Assembly (NCBI GenBank): GCA_963652075.1
Contig: CAVJRQ010000048.1
Location: forward strand, 1-22,138
DNA from: Phocaeicola_A sp963652075
GTDB lineage: Bacteria; Bacteroidota; Bacteroidia; Bacteroidales; Bacteroidaceae
Direction of reading: 5' to 3'
Length of the DNA: 22,138 nt
In this document: in pieces, positions 1 through 7,300 of the stretch
Position numbering within the stretch: position 1 is the stretch's first letter
Layout: every line of letters begins with the position of its first letter
Notes under the pieces: generated by a model
Databases searched by the model: none
What the model was told of the DNA's origin: nothing
Seen by the model: only the letters and a program-made list of their open reading frames with translations
Position numbers and translations under genes: made by a program

Positions 1-3
1 TAA

Positions 4-63
4 CGTACGACATGAGGTACTATAGTCGTACGACGTTAGGGTGCATGGTCGTACGACATTAGG
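4..63. repeat. Three-unit array of CGTACG palindromes, 23-bp period
   Basis: The hexamer CGTACG begins at 4, 27 and 50, exactly 23 bp apart. The second and third copies extend to the 10-bp palindrome GTCGTACGAC and are followed by a similar tail (GTTAGG, ATTAGG). The array lies downstream of the outer-membrane protein gene that ends at 180. It may continue to the left of the window. Function unknown; it resembles in design the AAGTACTT arrays near 7.3 kb and 18.5 kb, since all have a palindromic GTAC core and a period close to two helical turns. Confidence 0.75.
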
Positions 64-89
64 ACACCCTCCCCGAACGAACGGACTTT

Positions 90-131
90 GGTTAACGGCT
101 GGTTAACGGTTGGTCAACGGTTGGTTAACCG
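90..131. repeat. 11-bp tandem repeat with GTTAAC core, about 3.8 copies
   Basis: Units begin at 90, 101, 112 and 123 and read GGTTAACGGCT, GGTTAACGGTT, GGTCAACGGTT and GGTTAACCG. Each full unit contains the palindrome GTTAAC or a one-base variant. The repeat lies between the CGTACG array and the 3' end of the outer-membrane protein gene. No function can be assigned. Confidence 0.75.
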
Positions 132-179
132 AATAATCGCCACCGGGTTTTCGGACTGACCCTAATTGCTTTTGGCATG

Positions 180-2477
180 TCACTCTTCCAATATTGCGCT
201 CTTTACGCTATCGTACATCTGAACCTCTTGGAACTTGTGTTTCTTGCCGTAATTGATGCGGTAGTTGACACCGAAAGAGAAGACGTTGTAACCCGTGTAG
301 GGGTTGTACTGCCGGGAGGTGCTTGCGTATCCTCCGTATCGGTATTCCCTTTCGTTCCAAACCCGGTAGAACGGATTCTTTACGTCCAGCGTGAAATGCC
401 ATTTCCTGTACGTGTAAGCCATGGAGAGGCTAAGGTTCACGGGACCTTTATACATCGTTCCGGCGTATAGGCTACGGGTCGCCGTAGTGAAGTCAAGACG
501 CGCCATAAAGCTCCGGAGATTACAGGAGAGCGATGTGCCGTAAGCGATTTTGCCGCATGAAGCCACTTGGGTCATATCGTCCTTCAGGTAGAGATATTCC
601 AGTCCGTTCATCCAGCTAAGTTTGCCCTCAAACATATTGATCGTCACTGCGGCGGAACTGCGTAATGATTGCCATTTGTTGCCGTTGCGATACTGTTGTA
701 CATAAACCCCACGTGTATTGTCGGGCGTAATTTCTTTGAAGATGGGATTGGTTTGCTGCTCATATTCGGTTTCAAGTTCATAGCCGCCCCATTTCCCGTC
801 GTGGCTGTAACGGACAACTCCTCCCCAGACTTTGGGCGTGATAAGATTCGCGTTACCCCGTAAACGCTGGTAAGGGTCCACCGTTTGTTCCGTTTCGTTG
901 TACTGGCTTTCAGTGGGCTGCACGGTTCCAATGGCGAAATTACCGTTTATGTTATGGTTGTGCGGCAAAAAGACCTTATAGAACAGTGACGGCGTGAAGA
1001 ATAGCTTCGTGTCGGTGCTGTTGCCGTTGTCAATGGTCTCCATTCTGCCTCCCAACTGGAATGTAAGATGGAACTTGTTGGGAACAACCTTGAAATTGTC
1101 GATAAGCCACATGTAACCATACCCGTATTGTTGACGGAGTCCCGCATCCTGCGCATTGTCGGCGTATTGCGTCTTGATGTTATTGTATTCGTATTGCAGC
1201 TGGATGGCGGACAGGTGTCTCTTGCCTATGCTGTGTGCATACGTGAATGACGGTGCAACGTAGTAAAAGTCTTGATCCGTTGTGGAGCTATACGCTATCA
1301 GTGAGTTATAGTCCCTGTCCTGCCGGGAGTTGCTGTAACTGCCGTATAATTTGGCCCGCAAGAGACTTTTGGGCGACTTCCCCTCGTAGTAGAGCTGTAG
1401 CATGGGAGAGCTATTGTCGCTGTGCTTCCTGTTGCCGGAAGCCGTTTTCTCCTCGTTATAGGATTCCGTCATCCGTGTGTTGTTGATTGTGTGTCCCCTC
1501 TTGAGATAGGCGGCGGCATTGAACATGTTGTTGGTCTGTTCTCCCTTCCATTGGTGCAATAACGAGAATCTCGCTGTCGCACTGTTGTGGCGTTGTGGCG
1601 AAGCCTCCGTCGTTACCTGCTTTTGGATGGTTTCGTCCGCAAACGGCATGGCGGTTGTAGAGAGTTCTCCCTTGTCGGGCGTGTATCGTGCGTAGCTTCC
1701 GGACAACTGCGCGTTGAACTCGGTACGCTTCCTATACTGCTTCACGTCAACGGTAGTCCCACCTTTGCCGATGTTCAGATGGTGGTTGGCCTTTGCGAAG
1801 ACTTGTCCGCCGTTGTCCCGGTTTACCAGTATGAAATCTATCACGGCTTCAGCTCCAGGATGGCTGGGGTCTTGCATTTGGTAATAGTCTATTCGCTTGA
1901 TGTCTGCCGGATTCAAGGTGGATACTTCGTCCGTGTTTACCTCCCGGCCGTTGATGCAAAGCAAGGTTGCCGAGCCGTGTGTAGTGACGGACTGACTGAA
2001 CATGTCCACGCGCAAGCCGGGTATGTTGAGTGACGACAATGCGCTGTAACCGTCGTAGGCGTTCCTCTTTGTCCGTTCCGGAAGGAAAATCATCAGCTTG
2101 TCGTCCTTTCTGACGATATTGCGCCCTTTCACAACGACCTCGTCAATCAGGTTGATGGCTGGTTTTAAGGCTATTGTAATAGGCGTGCGGTTCTCCTTTT
2201 TAACGGACAGGTATCGGTTTTCGTATCCCATCATTCTGGTAGTGATGCGTACGTCTTGTGGCACGATTTCCATACGGAAAAAGCCGGTGCTGTCACTCAG
2301 CGTGTTGGCGAGAAAGGTGCTGTCCGTGCTGAACACACTGACAACTACTCCTTCTATGGGTTGCCGCTTTTCGTCCGTTACGGTACCTCTGATAAATGGT
2401 TCGCCCTCACTTTGCTGCTGTGCTGAGACGGATAACGGTATTAGTAACAATAGAAATATAATGAATCGATTTCTCAT
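180..2477 (-). CDS. TonB-receptor-like outer-membrane beta-barrel protein
   Basis: This 765-residue protein begins with a cleavable signal peptide (basic MRNR, a leucine-rich core, then SVSAQ). It is followed by a carboxypeptidase-regulatory-like beta-sandwich (about residues 28-110, starting IRGTVTDEKRQPIEG), a plug-like region (about 115-220, with DEVVVKG, LNIPGLRV and LLCINGREV), and a long barrel rich in alternating aromatic residues that resembles the outer-membrane beta-barrel family PF14905. The likely role is outer-membrane transport or signalling; the substrate is unknown. It is the last gene of a tight minus-strand unit, 6 nt after the small membrane protein gene, with an ECF sigma factor two genes upstream. 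That context suggests its expression depends on that sigma factor. No TonB box is evident to me. The family call is firm, the substrate is not. Confidence 0.85.
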   Translation of the reverse strand: MRNRFIIFLLLLIPLSVSAQQQSEGEPFIRGTVTDEKRQPIEGVVVSVFSTDSTFLANTLSDSTGFFRMEIVPQDVRITTRMMGYENRYLSVKKENRTPITIALKPAINLIDEVVVKGRNIVRKDDKLMIFLPERTKRNAYDGYSALSSLNIPGLRVDMFSQSVTTHGSATLLCINGREVNTDEVSTLNPADIKRIDYYQMQDPSHPGAEAVIDFILVNRDNGGQVFAKANHHLNIGKGGTTVDVKQYRKRTEFNAQLSGSYARYTPDKGELSTTAMPFADETIQKQVTTEASPQRHNSATARFSLLHQWKGEQTNNMFNAAAYLKRGHTINNTRMTESYNEEKTASGNRKHSDNSSPMLQLYYEGKSPKSLLRAKLYGSYSNSRQDRDYNSLIAYSSTTDQDFYYVAPSFTYAHSIGKRHLSAIQLQYEYNNIKTQYADNAQDAGLRQQYGYGYMWLIDNFKVVPNKFHLTFQLGGRMETIDNGNSTDTKLFFTPSLFYKVFLPHNHNINGNFAIGTVQPTESQYNETEQTVDPYQRLRGNANLITPKVWGGVVRYSHDGKWGGYELETEYEQQTNPIFKEITPDNTRGVYVQQYRNGNKWQSLRSSAAVTINMFEGKLSWMNGLEYLYLKDDMTQVASCGKIAYGTSLSCNLRSFMARLDFTTATRSLYAGTMYKGPVNLSLSMAYTYRKWHFTLDVKNPFYRVWNEREYRYGGYASTSRQYNPYTGYNVFSFGVNYRINYGKKHKFQEVQMYDSVKSAILEE

Positions 2478-2483
2478 GGCCCG

Positions 2484-2822
2484 TTACCCCTCCTCGGTAT
2501 TGTAGAAATATGTAATCGTGAGACTGACAACGGCAATGGCGCAGGCAAGCATCAGCTTTGTGTCGCTGAGCAGGTGGCCGATTGCGTGCGCGTTGACGCA
2601 AGCCATGAAGTGGTTGAGCGTGTCGCGTACGAAATCGAACCCGCCGAGCGCAGCGAACAGACAGAGGCATGCGGCTGTCAAAGCCACGTCTACCCAGGTC
2701 GTTATTGCATGTTTGTGACTGGGCAGTCGCCTCATCACCCGTTTGGAGAAGCCATTGTCCGCCACTTCCTGTTTCTGTTCCTTCATGAACAGGATGATGT
2801 TATCTTCATTTATTTCCTTCAT
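2484..2822 (-). CDS. Small two-helix membrane protein (DUF5056-like), putative anti-sigma partner
   Basis: This 112-residue protein has a charged cytoplasmic-looking N-terminus of about 40 residues (MKEINEDNIILFMKEQKQEV) and two predicted membrane helices, about residues 43-65 and 88-106. Its start overlaps the end of the sigma factor gene by 17 nt, which suggests translational coupling and roughly matched amounts of the two proteins. I recognise it as similar to the DUF5056 proteins found beside ECF sigma factors in Bacteroides. The anti-sigma role is inferred from this overlap and from the membrane topology. No FecR-like domain is present in it or elsewhere in the unit. Confidence 0.75.
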   Translation of the reverse strand: MKEINEDNIILFMKEQKQEVADNGFSKRVMRRLPSHKHAITTWVDVALTAACLCLFAALGGFDFVRDTLNHFMACVNAHAIGHLLSDTKLMLACAIAVVSLTITYFYNTEEG

Positions 2823-3354
2823 AACCGTTGTTCTTTAGATATTCGTGCATTTTCTCTTTGCCCCGTGCCAGGTGCGACTTCACCGTGCCCGTTGGTTTGC
2901 CCGTGATGGAGGCTATCTTGTCGATGGACAAGTCCTCCATGTAGAAGAGGGTGAGGCAGACGCGTTCTTCTTCTCTCAATCGGCGGAGAGCCGCATAGAT
3001 GTCCATCCTTACGGCCGCGTCCGTCTGTTCCGCTTGACGGGTTCGGTCTACTTCGTCCGCTTGCAAGCTGTCTGTCGGCTTCCGGCTGCGTACATCGTCA
3101 TAGAACACGTTGTATGCGATGCGGAAGAGCCAGGTGGAGAAGCTCGACAGACCCTTGAACGTGGCGAGGTGAAGGTAGGCCCGTATGAACGTTTCCTGAG
3201 CCAGGTCGTCGCTAAGTTCTTTGTCGCCAAGCGTCTGGTTGAGGAAGAATCTCCGTATGGGAGACTGGTACTTCACCACCAATGAGTCGAACGCCCGCTT
3301 GTTGTGAAACACCAGAACCTGTGTCACCAACGATATGTCGTTCAGCTGTTGCAT
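2806..3354 (-). CDS. ECF-family RNA polymerase sigma-70 factor
   Basis: This 182-residue protein has the size and two-domain layout of an extracytoplasmic-function sigma factor. Region 2 spans about residues 20-90 and includes DDLAQETFIRAY and FSTWLFRIAYNVFYDDVR, which would bind core polymerase and the -10 element. Region 4 spans about residues 120-175 with LREEERVCLTLFYMEDLS and a helix-turn-helix, ITGKPTGTVKSHLARGKEKM, for the -35 element. It is the second gene of a four-gene minus-strand unit: the DUF6249-like gene ends 6 nt before its start, and the small membrane protein gene overlaps its 3' end. It probably directs transcription of its own unit in response to an envelope signal; the signal is unknown. 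Confidence 0.92.
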   Translation of the reverse strand: MQQLNDISLVTQVLVFHNKRAFDSLVVKYQSPIRRFFLNQTLGDKELSDDLAQETFIRAYLHLATFKGLSSFSTWLFRIAYNVFYDDVRSRKPTDSLQADEVDRTRQAEQTDAAVRMDIYAALRRLREEERVCLTLFYMEDLSIDKIASITGKPTGTVKSHLARGKEKMHEYLKNNGYEGNK

Positions 3355-3360
3355 GCCGTT

Positions 3361-4023
3361 TTACTTGTTCTCGTTGGTGTGGATGTCTTCTGTAACGTTG
3401 TCCGTCGTGACGGGCCGTTTTGCCTCTTGTGTTTCATCCTTGGCGAATCTTCTCTTTATGCATCCGGAAACTATCTGCCCGGCACCCATACACATAATCA
3501 GTATGCCGATGGACATGATTTCGGATGAAATAAGCATCCGGAAGACAATTGCCAATCCCAGTCCGACGAAGAGAGTCCTGACACCCTTCTGTATCCGTTG
3601 TTCGCCCGTCTGCGCCAAAGTAGGATTGAGAATGTCGACCGGCAACTCCTTACCGGCTTCCAATGCCTGCTTGGCCAAATAGAGTCTGTTGACCCTGATT
3701 CTATAGCGGTAATAGCAGCAAAGCACGACAATCAATATCGGACCGCCGAAGATGAACGACACGGCCAGTATCCTTACGAAACTGTCGGCTGCATCCTTGT
3801 TGCGGAGATGGTCGAAGTTGATGTCCATTTCCTCTTTCACGCTTTTTGCGGAGTCGTCTTTCTGTGCGCTGTCCGAAGAGGGATGTGATTGGCCGTTCGT
3901 CGACTCCACCGCCACGCTGGTGGCCATCGGTTGCCCGTTCGTCTTTGTGTTCTCTGCGTTTGCGGCCAACAGGCTGTAGGATAAGCCTAATACCATGGCC
4001 AATGCTAACATGATTCTTTTCAT
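3361..4023 (-). CDS. DUF6249-like inner-membrane protein
   Basis: This 220-residue protein has a signal peptide or first membrane helix at residues 1-22. A polar, low-complexity stretch rich in Ser, Thr, Asn and Asp follows (about 23-70). Next come a membrane helix (about 82-106), a basic loop ending in a short acidic segment, two further helices (about 148-192), and a charged C-terminus. The central hydrophobic part resembles DUF6249 proteins, which are often encoded with ECF sigma factors in Bacteroidota. It is the first gene of the sigma unit, 6 nt upstream of the sigma gene. Its function is unknown; a membrane sensor or modulator of the sigma pathway is a guess from position only. Confidence 0.75.
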   Translation of the reverse strand: MKRIMLALAMVLGLSYSLLAANAENTKTNGQPMATSVAVESTNGQSHPSSDSAQKDDSAKSVKEEMDINFDHLRNKDAADSFVRILAVSFIFGGPILIVVLCCYYRYRIRVNRLYLAKQALEAGKELPVDILNPTLAQTGEQRIQKGVRTLFVGLGLAIVFRMLISSEIMSIGILIMCMGAGQIVSGCIKRRFAKDETQEAKRPVTTDNVTEDIHTNENK

Positions 4024-4137
4024 AATGTATCTTCTTGTTAAGTTATTTGCAATCGTTTACCGTTCACTACTTTTGTTTTCTGTGTATTAGACGTGACAAT
4101 GACCCCGTCAGGTTGCGGCAAATAACCTTTTCTTTTC

Positions 4138-4145
4138 CAAAGGTA
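4138..4145 (-). promoter_or_regulatory. Candidate -7 box for the sigma-factor unit
   Basis: Read on the minus strand, the sequence is TACCTTTG, a perfect match to the Bacteroides -7 consensus TAnnTTTG. It lies about 115 nt upstream of the first gene of the unit. I see no convincing -33 TTTG at the expected spacing. It is divergent from the rsmF promoter about 45 bp away. Confidence 0.4.
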
Positions 4146-4186
4146 CGTTTTTTTTCTTTCCTTCGCTCTATTCCGACTCTTTTCCG

Positions 4187-4194
4187 TAAGTTTG
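4187..4194 (+). promoter_or_regulatory. Candidate -7 box for rsmF
   Basis: TAAGTTTG matches the Bacteroides -7 consensus TAnnTTTG and would give a transcript start near 4201, about 20 nt before the ATG at 4223. The -33 region is weak (TTCG about 21 bp upstream). Confidence 0.5.
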
Positions 4195-4222
4195 CAGCGG
4201 ACTAAAAGAAACATTCGTTCGC

Positions 4223-5641
4223 ATGAATTTACCGGAAGAGTTTGAGAAAGAGATGACCTCCCTGCTGGGAGCGGAAGAATACGCTTGTTTTCGTGATGCC
4301 TTGCAACAGGAGTCGCCCGTGAGCGTACGCGTCAACGAGGCGAAGATGCCTGCCCGACTTGATTCGGACGGGCCGCTTGCCACCGCGAAACGTGTCCCTT
4401 GGTCGGCGGCGGGGTACTATCTGGGCCAACGGCTGACCTTCACTTTTGACCCTCTCTTCCATGCTGGATGCTACTATGTGCAGGAGGCATCTTCGATGTT
4501 CGTGGAGCGGGTGTTGCGTACCTACGTGGACACGCCTGTGGTCATGCTCGACCTCTGTGCCGCTCCGGGAGGTAAGTCTACGTTGGCGCGCGCTGCCCTG
4601 CCGCAAGGCAGCCTGCTTGTGTGCAACGAACTGATACGCAACCGTGCGCAGGTGCTTGCCGAGAACCTAACCAAGTGGGGGCATCCCGAGGTGATAGTAA
4701 CCCAGAATGCACCCGCCGACTTCGCCGCTTATCCTTCACTCTTCGATGTGATATTGGCGGACGTGCCTTGTTCGGGCGAGGGGATGTTCCGCAAGGACAC
4801 TGTCGCCATTGACGAATGGAGTCCGCGCAACGTGGAGACCTGTTGGCAACGCCAACGGGAGATTCTCACCGACGTGTGGGACGCACTGAAACCCGGCGGA
4901 CTTTTCATCTACAGTACCTGTACCTACAATAGCCATGAGGACGAACGGAACGTGCAGTGGATTGCCGAACAGTTTGGCGCTGAACCGTTGCCCATACCCG
5001 TTGAGCCGGAGTGGAATGTCACGGGCGACCTGTGCGGAACCTCCCTGCCTGTCTACCACTTCCTTCCTCATCGCACGCAAGGCGAGGGCTTCTTCCTGGC
5101 CGCGTTCCGAAAACCTGTCGGTGCAGAGCCGCGACCCTATGAACCGAAAGAACGTAAGAAGAACAAGGATAAACGGGGCAACGCTCAAACTACGCCCGTA
5201 CCTGCGGACTGCAAACGGGCTTTGCTGCACGCCGACGCCTATCAATGGGAAGTGGCGGGCGACACGGTAGTTGCCTTCCCTTCCTCCTATGCGAGCCTTT
5301 ACCGGTTGTTGCGCCAACGGTTGCATGTGCTTCATGCCGGAGTGGCCGTAGTCCAACTGAAAGGCAAAGACCTGATTCCCCATCATTCATTGGCCATGAG
5401 CGCAGACCTCAACAGGGAGTGCTATCCGTCCGTACCGCTCACTTACGACCAAGCCATCGCCTATTTGCGCAAGGAAGCCATCTCCTTTCCCGTGGATGTA
5501 CCCAAAGGCTACGTGCTCGTCACCTATCGGGATGTCCCCTTGGGATTCGCTAAAAACATCGGCAACCGTGCCAACAATCTCTATCCGCAAGAGTGGCGAA
5601 TCCGCAGCGGATACACGCCAACGGCGGTGCGTTGCCTGTGA
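4223..5641 (+). CDS. rsmF: 16S rRNA (cytosine-C5)-methyltransferase, RsmF type
   Basis: This 472-residue NOL1/NOP2/Sun-family methyltransferase transfers a methyl group from S-adenosylmethionine to C5 of a cytosine in 16S rRNA. The SAM-binding motif AAPGGKS is at residues 113-119. The Asp-Val-Pro-Cys motif (180-183) and the Ser-Thr-Cys-Thr motif (231-234, with the expected nucleophile Cys233) are both intact. The C-terminal 170 residues, after a basic linker (KERKKNKDKRG), match the extra RNA-binding region of RsmF/YebU-type enzymes rather than the shorter RsmB. It is a single gene, divergent from the sigma unit. Assignment to RsmF rather than another RNA m5C methyltransferase rests on length and the C-terminal extension. 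Confidence 0.88.
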   Translation: MNLPEEFEKEMTSLLGAEEYACFRDALQQESPVSVRVNEAKMPARLDSDGPLATAKRVPWSAAGYYLGQRLTFTFDPLFHAGCYYVQEASSMFVERVLRTYVDTPVVMLDLCAAPGGKSTLARAALPQGSLLVCNELIRNRAQVLAENLTKWGHPEVIVTQNAPADFAAYPSLFDVILADVPCSGEGMFRKDTVAIDEWSPRNVETCWQRQREILTDVWDALKPGGLFIYSTCTYNSHEDERNVQWIAEQFGAEPLPIPVEPEWNVTGDLCGTSLPVYHFLPHRTQGEGFFLAAFRKPVGAEPRPYEPKERKKNKDKRGNAQTTPVPADCKRALLHADAYQWEVAGDTVVAFPSSYASLYRLLRQRLHVLHAGVAVVQLKGKDLIPHHSLAMSADLNRECYPSVPLTYDQAIAYLRKEAISFPVDVPKGYVLVTYRDVPLGFAKNIGNRANNLYPQEWRIRSGYTPTAVRCL

Positions 5642-5775
5642 GAATCTCTAAAGATGACATCAAACTGCTGGGAATCAGTAGACGAAAAAATGGTCGCCAA
5701 ATAGTACACGTCGCAATTTGATAAAAAGTGCACTTAAAAAGACAATATTTGAACCCCTGTCAGTGGAATAACCCC

Positions 5776-5783
5776 TTACTTTG
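5776..5783 (+). promoter_or_regulatory. Candidate -7 box of a small RNA
   Basis: TTACTTTG followed by C differs from the TAnnTTTG consensus at one position. It lies about 170 nt before a strong terminator hairpin with no convincing gene between. A TTTG lies 24 bp upstream, longer than the usual spacing of about 19-21. Confidence 0.3.
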
Positions 5784-5789
5784 CATCGG

Positions 5790-5993
5790 TTAATAAAACA
5801 TTAGGTGTTTAAAGGTTGACACAAGAAACATCCTTATCCACAGCGGTGGTAAGGTGACTCACACACAAATCAAGTAATTCAGTTAATGGGTTAAGTTTTT
5901 TAGTTTGTGAAATTTCTATTTTTTCGGTTTTATATAGTTATTAATTATGCGCTTGAAAGCCCGTCGAAGTGATTCGCCGGGCTTTCTGATTTT
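5790..5993 (+). ncRNA. Candidate structured small RNA of about 200 nt
   Basis: This fills most of the 455-nt stretch between rsmF and the lipoprotein gene. It is bounded by a near-consensus -7 box (5776-5783) and a strong intrinsic terminator (5955-5993). Inside is a clear hairpin at about 5833-5854: CTTA, a bulged T and CCAC pair with GTGG and TAAG around an AGCG loop. AT-rich, apparently unstructured sequence follows. No convincing open reading frame is present; the one 31-codon frame at 5947 overlaps the terminator. I do not recognise it as a named RNA family. Existence of a transcript is inferred, not shown. Confidence 0.35.
5955..5993 (+). terminator. Strong intrinsic terminator
   Basis: GAAAGCCCGTCGAA pairs with TTCGCCGGGCTTTC (14 positions, one mismatch) around a GTGA loop, followed by TGATTTT. 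The stop codon of rsmF lies more than 300 nt upstream, so the hairpin probably ends a separate short transcript, although readthrough from rsmF is possible. Confidence 0.7.
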
Positions 5994-6039
5994 AGTATTA
6001 TACCTATTAATAGTGATTCCTCATTCAACGAATTATGCT

Positions 6040-6047
6040 TAACTTTG
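6040..6047 (+). promoter_or_regulatory. Candidate -7 box for the lipoprotein/PepSY pair
   Basis: TAACTTTG followed by C is a perfect TAnnTTTG match, placing the transcript start near 6054 and giving a leader of about 43 nt. No clear -33 TTTG is seen. Confidence 0.5.
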
Positions 6048-6096
6048 CCGCAGAAACAAGGAACAATTCATATTAACAATAAAACAGAACGTAAAG

Positions 6097-6681
6097 ATGA
6101 AGATGAAACAAATGATTTTGGGATTGGCGGTGGCCGCTTTTGCCATTGCCGGCACGTCATGTGGTGGTAACAAACAGAAAACCAACGATGCCGCTCAGGC
6201 AGAACAGGCAGCCGCTATGGATGTAGACAGTCTGTTGGCCAATGCTGAGGCGTTGACCGGCCAGGAGGTGACCGTGGAGGCCATCTGCACGCATGCGTGC
6301 AAACACGGTGCCACAAAGATATTCCTCATGGGCAGTGACGACACGAAGACCGTCCGTGTGGAGGCTTGCGAGTTGGGAGCGTTCGATACCAAATGCGTCA
6401 ACAGCATCGTTCGCGTGAAAGGCATCATGAAAGAAGACCGCATCGACGAGGCTTACCTGCAGACATGGGAGGCTCAGCTGAAAGATGCCGCTGCCAAGAA
6501 ACATGGTGAAGGCGAGGCTGGATGCGAGACGGAGAAAAAGGCGAGAGGCGAGAGTGCCAACACCCCCGAGGACCGCATCGCCGCTTTCCGCGCCAAAATC
6601 GCTGCCCGCCAGGCTGAAGAGGGCAAGGCTTACTTGTCTTTCTACCATGTAGACGCTATCAGCTATGAAATTGTCGAGTAA
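6097..6681 (+). CDS. OB-fold-like lipoprotein with a CxHxCxH motif
   Basis: This 194-residue protein starts with a lipoprotein signal peptide (hydrophobic 6-19) ending in Gly-Thr-Ser-Cys, with the probable lipidated Cys at 22 and two glycines after it. A short Gln/Ala-rich linker leads to a region (about 43-130) whose strand pattern looks like a small OB-fold, as in other Bacteroidota lipoproteins. Residues 64-70 read Cys-Thr-His-Ala-Cys-Lys-His, and further cysteines lie at 91 and 100; together these could bind a metal or haem. The C-terminal third is charged and helical (KKARGESANTPEDRIAAF). The gene overlaps the PepSY-type membrane protein gene by 17 nt, so the two products probably work together at the envelope. 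The specific role is unknown. Confidence 0.75.
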   Translation: MKMKQMILGLAVAAFAIAGTSCGGNKQKTNDAAQAEQAAAMDVDSLLANAEALTGQEVTVEAICTHACKHGATKIFLMGSDDTKTVRVEACELGAFDTKCVNSIVRVKGIMKEDRIDEAYLQTWEAQLKDAAAKKHGEGEAGCETEKKARGESANTPEDRIAAFRAKIAARQAEEGKAYLSFYHVDAISYEIVE

Positions 6682-7237
6682 TCCGGCACAACAACTGCGC
6701 AAGGTCAGTCGTTTCCTGCACCGCGAGCTCTCCTTCCTCTTCGCCGGCATGGTGCTGATATATGCCGCGTCGGGCATCGTCATGAACCATCGGAACTCCA
6801 TCAACCCGAACTATACGGTGGAGCAACGCAAGGTGGTGGTGGAGCTGCTGCCCGCCCAACAGCAGGTGAAGAAGGCGGATGTGTTGCGGGTGCTCGAACC
6901 GCTGGACGAGGCGAAGAACTATACCAAACACTATTTCCCGCAGAAGGACGTGATGAAGGTGTTCCTCAAGGGCGGCTCCAGCCTGGTGGTGAACCTCGCC
7001 ACCCGCGAGGCTGTCTACGAAAAGCTCACCCCGCGTCCCGTGTTGAGTGCAATCACCAAGCTGCACTATAACCCGGGCAGTTGGTGGACCACTTTTGCGG
7101 ACTTGTTCGCAGGGGCGCTTATCCTCATCACTCTCACCGGTCTCATCATGCTGAAAGGACCGAAGGGCTTGTGGGGACGGGGCGGCATCGAGCTGATTAT
7201 CGGTATTGCCATTCCGCTGATATTTCTGTTCTGTTGA
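6665..7237 (+). CDS. PepSY-associated transmembrane protein
   Basis: This 190-residue membrane protein has a basic N-terminus, a helix at about residues 24-41, an external domain of about 100 residues resembling a PepSY fold, a helix at about 144-163, and a short C-terminal helix (175-190). Histidines lie near the membrane faces (His19 and His42 around the first helix, His134 in KLHYNPG before the second), the arrangement seen in PepSY_TM proteins linked to iron, haem or electron transfer. Its start lies inside the end of the lipoprotein gene, 17 nt overlapping, implying translational coupling. The shorter length than full PepSY_TM reductase-like proteins suggests it is a partner subunit. The transported or reduced substrate cannot be read from sequence. 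Confidence 0.78.
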   Translation: MKLSSNPAQQLRKVSRFLHRELSFLFAGMVLIYAASGIVMNHRNSINPNYTVEQRKVVVELLPAQQQVKKADVLRVLEPLDEAKNYTKHYFPQKDVMKVFLKGGSSLVVNLATREAVYEKLTPRPVLSAITKLHYNPGSWWTTFADLFAGALILITLTGLIMLKGPKGLWGRGGIELIIGIAIPLIFLFC

Positions 7238-7300
7238 AAGGGCGGAGAGGCTTGAAGAAACGGCGTTACCTCAGCAACGGATTAGAACCAAGCCGAAAAA

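Noticed and set aside
4736..5386. 216-codon minus-strand frame inside rsmF
   Set aside because: It is opposite a well-supported methyltransferase and has no recognisable domain.
5834..5842. TTATCCACA, a perfect DnaA-box match (a second on the opposite strand at 14386-14394)
   Set aside because: Only two isolated copies, with no AT-rich unwinding region or dnaA/dnaN context; the first is part of an RNA-like hairpin and the second lies in the trxA terminator's T-tract.
5947..6042. 31-residue frame with a basic N-terminus and a hydrophobic tail
   Set aside because: It overlaps the terminator hairpin, and the stem pairing explains the sequence better; not enough to call a small membrane peptide.
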